Shown here in pieces: positions 1 to 5,436 of a DNA stretch of 7,036 nt. The position numbers and the translations under genes are program-made. Location of the stretch: assembly GCA_003554535.1 (NCBI GenBank), contig PWGT01000168.1, positions 1 through 7,036 on the forward strand, given 5' to 3'. The notes beneath the pieces were generated by a model, which saw only the letters and a list, made by a program, of their open reading frames with translations, was not told where the DNA came from and searched no databases. How positions within the stretch are numbered: position 1 is the first letter of the stretch; every line of letters begins with the position of its first letter. This DNA comes from Syntrophomonadaceae bacterium (GTDB taxonomy: Bacteria; Bacillota_D; Dethiobacteria; DTU022; PWGO01).

Positions 1-59
1 CAGTTGGTGATAGGCTTGCTGAAAAGTTACTCGCTAAAGCTAATAGGGAGTTGAGTTAA
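1..59 (+). CDS. C-terminal end of upstream gene, probably acylating acetaldehyde dehydrogenase (partial)
   Basis: An open frame enters from the left edge (codons in phase with base 3) and stops at TAA 57-59. It encodes VGDRLAEKLLAKANRELS. This short helical, charged tail resembles the end of DmpF/MhpF-type acetaldehyde dehydrogenases, in which a conserved NLDIMT-A segment is followed by a helix beginning near a VG motif. The stronger argument is context: the next gene is a DmpG/MhpE aldolase, and these two enzymes form a channelling complex that passes acetaldehyde to CoA and are almost always encoded side by side in this order. Only 18 codons are visible, so the identity rests mainly on synteny. 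The following gene starts on the very next base. Confidence 0.5.
   Translation, partial: VGDRLAEKLLAKANRELS
45..50 (+). promoter_or_regulatory. Shine-Dalgarno site deciding a TTG start
   Basis: AGGGAG lies inside the last codons of the upstream gene, nine bases before TTG at 60. No ATG or GTG occurs in frame before residue 16 of the downstream aldolase. The peptide from TTG begins at the expected family N-terminus, just before the TLRDG motif. The site therefore supports TTG 60 as the real start and suggests translation is coupled to the upstream gene. Confidence 0.65.
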
Positions 60-1094
60 TTGAACAAGCAAATAAGAATTGTTGATACTACACTTCGTGA
101 TGGAATGCATGCTGCAAGCCATCAATTTAGCCCCGATGACATGGCAGAGATAGCAAAAAGTTTGGATCAGGCCGGGATAGATACCATTGAAATTGGTCAT
201 GGAGATGGCTTGGGTGGCTCATCATTTCAGTATGGTTTTTCATCTTTCAGCGATGAGGATTATCTGAAGGCTGTATCATCTGTATTAAAAAACGCTAAAC
301 TCGGTGTTCTTTTGCTCCCCGGGATCGGAACCATGAAAGACCTTGAGCTGTCTGCGTGCTATGGTGCCAAGGTGGCCAGGATTGCAACCCATATAACAGA
401 AGCAGATGTTGGTGAACAACACATCAAGCTGGCGAAAGCACTCGGTATGGAAGCAGTTGGGTTTCTTATGATGTCACATATGGCTCCTCTGGAAAAACTG
501 GTTGAACAGGCAAAACTTTTTGAAAGCTATGGCGCTGATGTGGTATATGTAACTGATTCTGCAGGGGCAATGGTTCCAGTAGAGGTGTTTAATGCGGTTA
601 AAAATGTAAGAGAGGCTGTAAATATTAAATTAGGACACCATGCCCACAATAATCTAAGCCTTGCTCTTGCCAACAGCTTGGTAGCTATAGAAGCGGGAGC
701 AGAATTAGTTGACGGTTCCTGTAAAGGAATGGGAGCCGGTGCAGGTAACACACAGACAGAAGTTTTGGCGGTAGTATTAGCTAAGCTTGGATATAAGACT
801 AATGTTGACCTTTATAAGATTATGGATGTAGCAGATGATATTGTCTCTCCAAAAATGGCCAGGTCTCAGGTTATTGATAAAAACTCTTTGACTATAGGTT
901 ACGCAGGAGTTTATGGCAGCTTCCTGCTTCATGCTTTAAGAGCGGCTGAAAAGTACGGCCTTGATGCCAGAGATATATTAGTTGAATTAGGTAAACGGAA
1001 AACTGTTGGTGGGCAGGAAGACATGATTGAGGATGTGGCTTATGAATTAAGACAAAGCCAAAAGGTTAATTTGCCAACAGATAATATTAGGTAG
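60..1094 (+). CDS. dmpG: 4-hydroxy-2-oxovalerate aldolase (DmpG/MhpE/BphI family)
   Basis: Class II, divalent-metal aldolase of 344 residues, the normal family length, with a TIM barrel of the DRE-TIM (HMGL-like) type. It cleaves 4-hydroxy-2-oxovalerate to pyruvate and acetaldehyde in the cytoplasm. Visible hallmarks are TLRDGMHA at residues 11-18 (Arg13, metal-ligand Asp14, His17), HGDGLGGSS at 47-55, the metal-binding HAH at 194-196 followed by NNLS, KGMGAGAGNTQTE at 222-234, and GYAGVYGSF at 280-288, which holds the catalytic-region tyrosine. The C-terminal VGGQEDM segment is also typical and belongs to the part that contacts the dehydrogenase partner. The gene abuts the preceding reading frame without a gap, as expected for a DmpF-DmpG pair. 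In aromatic meta-cleavage operons a hydratase supplies the substrate; here the next gene is instead an IlvD/Edd-type dehydratase, which suggests a different source. The family assignment is firm. The physiological substrate could be a longer 4-hydroxy-2-oxo acid, since BphI-type enzymes accept several aldehydes. Confidence 0.93.
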   Translation: MNKQIRIVDTTLRDGMHAASHQFSPDDMAEIAKSLDQAGIDTIEIGHGDGLGGSSFQYGFSSFSDEDYLKAVSSVLKNAKLGVLLLPGIGTMKDLELSACYGAKVARIATHITEADVGEQHIKLAKALGMEAVGFLMMSHMAPLEKLVEQAKLFESYGADVVYVTDSAGAMVPVEVFNAVKNVREAVNIKLGHHAHNNLSLALANSLVAIEAGAELVDGSCKGMGAGAGNTQTEVLAVVLAKLGYKTNVDLYKIMDVADDIVSPKMARSQVIDKNSLTIGYAGVYGSFLLHALRAAEKYGLDARDILVELGKRKTVGGQEDMIEDVAYELRQSQKVNLPTDNIR

Positions 1095-1105
1095 GGAGGC
1101 ATATT

Positions 1106-2785
1106 ATGTTCTTGAGGAGCAAGAAAATATTAGAGCGGCCTGCATGGTCTATGCATCGTTCTTTATATAAATCTACTGGATATAGTGATTATGACCTAGA
1201 AAGACCGATGATTGGAATTGCTAACTCTTGGAACTCTTTTGTCCCAGGGCATGTTAACTTGAGACAGGTAGCCGAAGCTGTAAAGACTGGAATTAGTCAG
1301 GCTGGTGGAACACCTTTAGAGTTTGGAGTAATAGCTGCTTGTGATGGTATTGCTCAAGCTAATGAAGGAATGCATAGGATATTACCCACAAGAGATCTAA
1401 TAGTTAATGATATAGAATTAATGGTTGATGCTCATCAGTTAGATGGAATAGTTCTTTTAGGTTCCTGCGATAAGATTGTTCCAGGTATGTTAATGGCAGC
1501 TGCCCGGTTAGATATTCCCTCGATTATGGTTGTAGGTGGCCCTATGTTAGGAGGCATTGAATTTGATAACCGGAAATCTGATGCAAGTTCAATAATGGAA
1601 GCATACGGCATGCTTCAGGAGAACAAAATATCAGAGGATGAATATTATGCTCTGGAGGATGGAGCAAACCCTTGTTGTGGTTCCTGCTCTTTCTTTGGCA
1701 CAGCAAATTCCATGTGTTGTTTAGCAGAAGCTATGGGTATGCTTTTACCTGGTTCTGCCACCACGCCTGCTGTTTATGCAGAACGTTTCTGGATAGCTCA
1801 AAGTTCGGGACGGAAAATAGTTGAACTAGTAAATGAGGGAGTTACTGCCAGGCAAATAATCACGCCTAGATCAATAGAAAACGCTATAAAAGTGGGCATT
1901 TCTATGGGGGCTTCCACCAATATCGTGCTACATTTATTAGCGATAGCTTATGAAGCAGAATGTGATATTTCTATTAATATATTTGATGAACTTAGTCGTG
2001 TAATCCCCTATATTGTGAAAATAAACCCCTCAGCAGCACCTAATATAACTGACTTTCATCGTGCTGGAGGAGTTCCTGCTGTGATGAAAGAGCTTTATAG
2101 TTTTTTAGATTTAGATGTACTTACAGTAAATAACGCTACGGTTAAGCATAATATTGAAGGTTCAAAGACAAAGGATATTAGTATTATAAAAACAATTCAT
2201 GAACCTTTTGAGGGGTATGGAGGATTGGCAGTACTCAAAGGAAATCTTGCTCCTAAAACAGCAGTTACTAAGCCAGCTGCCATTGATCCCCGGATATGGT
2301 ATTTTTCTGGTGAAGCAATAGTTTTTAATTGTGAAGAAGATGCAGTAGAAGCTGTAAAAAATGGCAGCATACAAGAAGGGCATGTGATAGTGATCCGATA
2401 TGAAGGCCCTAAAGGTGGGCCCGGTATGCGAGAAATGTTTGCAATAATGAAAATGCTGTACGGAAAAGGGCTTGCTCTAAAAACAGCAGTAATTACTGAT
2501 GGCAGATTTTCAGGAACTAATAACGGTTGTTTTGTGGGACATATATCACCCGAAGCTGCAGAGGGGGGCACTATTGCGATTGTTGAAAATGGAGATCATA
2601 TCACTATAGATATCAAAAATAGACAGTTACATTTACACCTAGAAGACAGTGAGGTGGCGAAAAGATTTAGTAGCTTGATAATGCCTCATCCAAAGTTCAA
2701 AAAAGGATACCTTTACCTGTATTCTCGCTTAGCAGAATCTGCAGACAAGGGTGCAATTATAAAAAACCGGGACAATTTTGAATGA
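1106..2785 (+). CDS. IlvD/Edd-family dehydratase, probably for a sugar acid or related dihydroxy acid
   Basis: Full-length 559-residue member of the family of dihydroxy-acid, phosphogluconate and aldonate dehydratases, iron-sulfur enzymes that convert a 2,3-dihydroxy acid to the 2-oxo-3-deoxy acid. Seen in order: NSWNSFVPGHVNL (40-52); CDG (79-81), with Mg-ligand Asp80; GSCDKIVPGMLMA (119-131), with cluster Cys121, Asp122 and Lys123, the lysine carbamylated in the family; CCGSC (190-194), with cluster Cys194; YEGPKGGPGMREM (432-444); and DGRFSG (465-470), whose Ser469 is the expected catalytic base. The first motif has PGH, as in E. coli IlvD, rather than PCN. Two motifs depart from IlvD: IAQANEGM replaces IAMGHxGM (82-89), and SFFGTANSM replaces SGMFTANSM (195-203). 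These sit near the active site and suggest another substrate. Start ATG 1106 follows AGGGAGG (1093-1099), which overlaps the aldolase stop codon, so coupling is likely. No leucine/isoleucine/valine synthesis gene is visible nearby. Plain IlvD remains possible but is less likely. Confidence 0.85.
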   Translation: MFLRSKKILERPAWSMHRSLYKSTGYSDYDLERPMIGIANSWNSFVPGHVNLRQVAEAVKTGISQAGGTPLEFGVIAACDGIAQANEGMHRILPTRDLIVNDIELMVDAHQLDGIVLLGSCDKIVPGMLMAAARLDIPSIMVVGGPMLGGIEFDNRKSDASSIMEAYGMLQENKISEDEYYALEDGANPCCGSCSFFGTANSMCCLAEAMGMLLPGSATTPAVYAERFWIAQSSGRKIVELVNEGVTARQIITPRSIENAIKVGISMGASTNIVLHLLAIAYEAECDISINIFDELSRVIPYIVKINPSAAPNITDFHRAGGVPAVMKELYSFLDLDVLTVNNATVKHNIEGSKTKDISIIKTIHEPFEGYGGLAVLKGNLAPKTAVTKPAAIDPRIWYFSGEAIVFNCEEDAVEAVKNGSIQEGHVIVIRYEGPKGGPGMREMFAIMKMLYGKGLALKTAVITDGRFSGTNNGCFVGHISPEAAEGGTIAIVENGDHITIDIKNRQLHLHLEDSEVAKRFSSLIMPHPKFKKGYLYLYSRLAESADKGAIIKNRDNFE

Positions 2786-2956
2786 CAAGGTTTTTCTCCA
2801 ATAATGGGGGGTTAGACCAGTCCAATTAAACTTGTCGCTCAACTTTGTTGCCTTACGATAAGTCAGAATCAATCGGATTATTATTCCTTATGGTGGCACC
2901 TACAGGTTTAATTGCTTAAAGAACTATTAAATGCGGCTAAATAAGGAGGTAGGGAT
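2786..2956 (+). promoter_or_regulatory. Non-coding leader of the aldehyde oxidoreductase block
   Basis: This 171-base gap is the only substantial break between the two enzyme blocks, so it is the natural place for a second promoter or a control element. No open frame of useful length is present. A weak sigma-A-like pair can be drawn: TTGTCG at 2832-2837, a 16-base spacer and TACGAT at 2854-2859, each matching four of six consensus bases. It overlaps the left arm of the inverted repeat described separately. The gap ends in a strong AAGGAGGT ribosome-binding site at 2943-2950, six bases before ATG 2957. I see no intrinsic terminator with a T-run. The promoter call is tentative. Confidence 0.35.
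2823..2914 (+). repeat. Inverted repeat, 12-bp arms around a 68-base centre
   Basis: CAATTAAACTTG at 2823-2834 is the reverse complement of CAGGTTTAATTG at 2903-2914 except for one position, which becomes a G-U pair in RNA. T2835 with A2902 adds a thirteenth pair. The enclosed bases can form small hairpins, for example CTTA/TAAG at 2852-2862 and AATC/GATT at 2867-2879. The whole could be a structured RNA leader or a paired protein-binding site upstream of the ferredoxin-like gene. It matches no riboswitch that I can recognise with confidence. Confidence 0.5.
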
Positions 2957-3349
2957 ATGTTGAAATATGATAAAGAATTATGTACCGGTTGCAGGCTTTG
3001 TGAGGTTATATGTTCTTTCAATCGATTTCAAATAATAGCCCCAAGGCAATCATTCATACAGTATGTTGATAATTGGCCACAGGTAGGTTTTATTGACTTC
3101 TGCAGACAGTGTAAAGGGCAAAAGTGTATAGAAGCATGCCCCCAGGAAGATGCGCTTTTTGTAAATGAGCATTCCATGGTGGAGCTAAATCATGCTGCTT
3201 GTACTAAATGCTTAGAGTGCTCTGAGCTATGTCCTTTTGGAGAACTTCCAGTTAATGGCGGTTACCCTCTTTTCTGTGACACATGTTTGGGTGAATATAG
3301 CTGTGTAAAATGGTGTCCCACAAGAGCACTTAGTAGAGGAGATGAATAA
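2957..3349 (+). CDS. Four-cluster 4Fe-4S electron-transfer subunit of aldehyde oxidoreductase (AorA/HycB-like)
   Basis: Small polyferredoxin of 130 residues with exactly sixteen cysteines in four groups: 9/12/15/19, 49/52/57/61, 82/85/88/92 and 107/110/116/120. That is the pattern of HycB/DmsB-type subunits binding four [4Fe-4S] clusters, in which motifs pair crosswise (first with fourth, second with third). There is no signal peptide, twin-arginine motif or membrane segment, so it should act in the cytoplasm. The next gene encodes a tungsten aldehyde:ferredoxin oxidoreductase, and the two frames are separated by a single base. This matches AorA-AorB type enzymes, where the small subunit carries electrons from the catalytic subunit to ferredoxin or a flavin partner. 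ATG 2957 follows a near-perfect AAGGAGGT. Some annotation pipelines call such proteins simply 4Fe-4S dicluster-domain proteins. The cluster assignment is strong; the partner is inferred from adjacency. Confidence 0.88.
   Translation: MLKYDKELCTGCRLCEVICSFNRFQIIAPRQSFIQYVDNWPQVGFIDFCRQCKGQKCIEACPQEDALFVNEHSMVELNHAACTKCLECSELCPFGELPVNGGYPLFCDTCLGEYSCVKWCPTRALSRGDE
3335..3341 (+). promoter_or_regulatory. Shine-Dalgarno site deciding the oxidoreductase start
   Basis: AGAGGAG touches ATG 3342 directly, leaving no spacer, but lies nine bases before ATG 3351. This favours 3351 over the longer reading from 3342, which would overlap the ferredoxin-like gene by eight bases. No other purine-rich site lies suitably upstream of 3342. 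Confidence 0.6.
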
Positions 3350-3350
3350 A

Positions 3351-5192
3351 ATGGGTGAAAAGATACCAGGGTATGGGGGATATATACTAGAGGTAGATTT
3401 ATCAGAAGGTAACATCAATCGACAACCGTTAGATGAAGAGCTGATTAAAGAGTACATTGGTGGTAAAGGGTTTGCTTCAAAAATATTATATGATGAATTG
3501 CCGAGCGGAATTGAACCGTTGTCAAGCGATAATATGATACTATTTGCCAACGGTCCTCTTACTGGCACTCTTGCCCCTACTTCAGCACGTTCAGTCTTGT
3601 CAACAAAAAGCCCTCTTACAGGTATTTGGTTAGATTCTAACTGCGGAGGCTCCTTTGGGCCTGAACTAAAGTTTGCTGGTATAGACCTTCTTAAGATCAA
3701 GGGAAAAGCAAAAACCCCCAAATATTTGCTTATTGAAGATAGTGATATTACTTTAATCGATGCTGATGATATCTGGGGATTCGATACTTTTAAGACAAAA
3801 GAATTTTTACACCAGAGACATCCGGGTACAAAAGTAGCTTGTATAGGGCCTTCTGGAGAAAAGATGATTCCCCTTGCTTGTGTTCAAGCAGAGGGAAGAT
3901 CTTACGGAAGAGGCGGAGGCGGAGCTGTTTTAGGGTCAAAAAACCTTAAAGCTATAGTAGTTAAGGGCAATGAGGGAATTAGTGTCTATGATCACAATGC
4001 CTTCGTAAACAGTTGTCGAGAGGCTTTTGGTGAGCTTATGCTAAGTTCCGATAGCAATGGTTCGAGACCTATATATGGGACCAGTTGTATATATTCCTTC
4101 ATCCAGGAAGCAGGTGTTTTGCCAATACAAAACTTCAAGGGTTCTGCCTTTCCTGGCATGGAAAGAATTAATGAGCACAGTTTGTTGGAAAACCTTTATG
4201 AAGGAAACAGGGCTTGTTTTGCTTGTCCTATAATATGTTCAAAGCATTCTCTCGTTAAGGGTGGAAAATATAAAGGGGTTATCGGTGAAGGACCTGAATA
4301 TGAAAATGTTTGGAGTTTTGGCCCCCAGTGCGGCAATAGTAATTTAGGAAGTATTCTAAAAGCTGAGTATTTATGTGATTACTATGGCTTGGATGCTATT
4401 TCAACAGGTAATGTAATTGGCTTTTTAATGGAGTGCTATGAGAAAAAACTGATACCGGAAACTGAAATTGGATTTAATGCAAGTTTCGGTAATGACGAGG
4501 CAATTATTAAGTTAGTTCAAATGATCAGCAAGAAAGAAGGGATAGGAGAGTTATTGGGTAAGGGGGTTGCGAAGGCGGCAAAAGAAATAAAAGGTGGGAG
4601 TGAACAATTTGCAATGCATGTGAAAGGATTGGAGTTACCTGCATATGATCCTCGCGGGGCTGTAGGTATGGGATTAGCCTATGCAACCAGTGATCGTGGA
4701 GCTTGCCACTTAAGGGCATACACTGTCAGTTCAGAAATTCTTGATTCAACAGCGCGTCTCGATCCATTAACTGCAGAGTATAAAGCCGAGTTAGTTAAAA
4801 TAGAGCAAGATTGGTTCTCTATTTTAGATTCCATTGGAATATGCATATTTGCCAATTTCGGGCTTAACCAAAACCAACTGACAAAGCTACTTCACACCTT
4901 AACAGGCATTAAAGAATTTTCTAGCCTTGTAAAGCTGTTAACTATTGGTGAAAAAATTTATAACCTGACTCGTTTGTTTAACTGCCGAGAAGGCTTAAAG
5001 CGCGATAGCGATATGCTTCCCTACCGGTTAATAGAGGAGGAGTCTCCACATATTTCTGCAAGAAATAATACAGTGCCGCTGGATGAAATGCTTAATGAAT
5101 ATTACTTCATACGCGGTTGGAACAAGGAAGGAATTCCAACCTCCGAAAAAATTAATGAGCTGGGGTTGAAGTGTCATGAATTTGAAAATTAA
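3351..5192 (+). CDS. aor: Aldehyde:ferredoxin oxidoreductase, tungsten-pterin catalytic subunit (AorB-like)
   Basis: Oxidises an aldehyde to the carboxylic acid and delivers two electrons at low potential; the reaction is reversible. From ATG 3351 the protein has 613 residues, normal for the family; starting at ATG 3342 would add three (616, used for numbering here). The N-terminal domain has the typical GGKGF (40-44) and FANGPLTGT (68-76) segments and GRGGGGAVLGSKNLKA (189-204). The single [4Fe-4S] cluster is ligated by Cys292, Cys295 and Cys299 (CFACPIIC) and Cys501 (DSIGIC). Pterin and active-site regions include GEGPEYE (315-321) and DPRGAVGMGLAYATSDRGAC with His456 just after it. The last corresponds in spacing to the proton-relay histidine of Pyrococcus AOR. 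The tail RGWNKEGIPTSEKINELGL is standard. It is coupled to a four-cluster subunit upstream and a MoaD-like gene downstream, fitting a W-bis-pterin enzyme. BamB, the benzoyl-CoA reductase relative, belongs to the same family but has no partner genes here. Substrate cannot be read from sequence. Confidence 0.92.
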   Translation: MGEKIPGYGGYILEVDLSEGNINRQPLDEELIKEYIGGKGFASKILYDELPSGIEPLSSDNMILFANGPLTGTLAPTSARSVLSTKSPLTGIWLDSNCGGSFGPELKFAGIDLLKIKGKAKTPKYLLIEDSDITLIDADDIWGFDTFKTKEFLHQRHPGTKVACIGPSGEKMIPLACVQAEGRSYGRGGGGAVLGSKNLKAIVVKGNEGISVYDHNAFVNSCREAFGELMLSSDSNGSRPIYGTSCIYSFIQEAGVLPIQNFKGSAFPGMERINEHSLLENLYEGNRACFACPIICSKHSLVKGGKYKGVIGEGPEYENVWSFGPQCGNSNLGSILKAEYLCDYYGLDAISTGNVIGFLMECYEKKLIPETEIGFNASFGNDEAIIKLVQMISKKEGIGELLGKGVAKAAKEIKGGSEQFAMHVKGLELPAYDPRGAVGMGLAYATSDRGACHLRAYTVSSEILDSTARLDPLTAEYKAELVKIEQDWFSILDSIGICIFANFGLNQNQLTKLLHTLTGIKEFSSLVKLLTIGEKIYNLTRLFNCREGLKRDSDMLPYRLIEEESPHISARNNTVPLDEMLNEYYFIRGWNKEGIPTSEKINELGLKCHEFEN

Positions 5193-5433
5193 TTTTTCTG
5201 CAGGGATCTCAGATGAAGTTGGAATGCGTGAAACAGTTATAACTGTAAGTTCAAACCCTAATGATCTTCTTAAATGTATAGAAGAACAAATAGGTTTCCC
5301 TGTTCGGAGCAAAGTTGGAACAAGGTGTATGGTTTTAGTTAATGGCCGTTCAATAAAAAAACTAATACAAGAAGGTGCTACTATACAAGAAGGCGATTCA
5401 ATTATGGTGGTTCCTTACTTAAGCGGAGGTTGA
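5176..5433 (+). CDS. MoaD/ThiS-like sulfur-carrier protein with C-terminal Gly-Gly
   Basis: Ubiquitin-fold (beta-grasp) protein of 85 residues, the usual size for MoaD or ThiS. The sequence shows beta-strand start LKINFSAG, the central MVLVNGRSI (residues 52-60), GDSIMVVP (73-80) and a chain ending exactly in SGG, the tail that MoeB/MoaB-type enzymes adenylate and convert to a thiocarboxylate. In MoaD this sulfur forms the dithiolene of molybdopterin, the ligand of the Mo or W in enzymes such as the oxidoreductase encoded just before it. The gene overlaps the oxidoreductase by 17 bases. ATG 5176 is the only usable start, because TGA lies three codons upstream in frame and later starts would remove the first strand. 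Its own ribosome-binding site is weak, so translation is probably coupled to the upstream gene. A dedicated role in the tungsten cofactor of this enzyme is likely by context; a thiamine role is not supported. Confidence 0.85.
   Translation: MNLKINFSAGISDEVGMRETVITVSSNPNDLLKCIEEQIGFPVRSKVGTRCMVLVNGRSIKKLIQEGATIQEGDSIMVVPYLSGG
5425..5430 (+). promoter_or_regulatory. Shine-Dalgarno site made of the Gly-Gly codons of the MoaD-like gene
   Basis: GGAGGT supplies the last two glycine codons (GGA GGT) of the MoaD-like protein and also sits six bases before ATG 5437 of the aldolase gene. The two genes are only three bases apart, so translation of the second is expected to be coupled to that of the first. 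Confidence 0.75.
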
Positions 5434-5436
5434 AAA

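Noticed and set aside
1106..2785. Reading the dehydratase as the branched-chain amino acid enzyme IlvD.
   Set aside because: Two pocket motifs differ from IlvD and no ilv or leu genes are nearby. It was kept only as an alternative.
2891..2900. TGGTGGCACC resembles the core of the T-box sequence (GGGTGGNACCGCG) in tRNA-sensing leaders.
   Set aside because: The match stops after ACC, the leader is short for a T-box, no terminator with a T-run follows, and no specifier-loop landmarks were found. GGTGGCACC is also simply a near-palindrome.
2893..2914. TGGCAC followed by TTGC suggested a sigma-54 promoter.
   Set aside because: Twelve bases separate the two elements, where sigma-54 promoters need about five, so they would not lie on the correct face.
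2786..2956. A molybdenum/tungsten-cofactor riboswitch upstream of the oxidoreductase block.
   Set aside because: The position is attractive, but the sequence is AT-rich and shows none of the GC-rich conserved core expected of that RNA; only a generic inverted repeat can be supported.
2197..3721. Long minus-strand open frames at 2197-2571 and 3227-3721, and a shorter one at 527-751.
   Set aside because: They lie antisense within strongly conserved genes and have no recognisable domains or convincing ribosome-binding sites.
3351..5192. The oxidoreductase as BamB, the tungsten subunit of class II benzoyl-CoA reductase.
   Set aside because: It belongs to the same family, but no BamC-I partners or aromatic-degradation genes are seen, and the small four-cluster partner fits AorA better.
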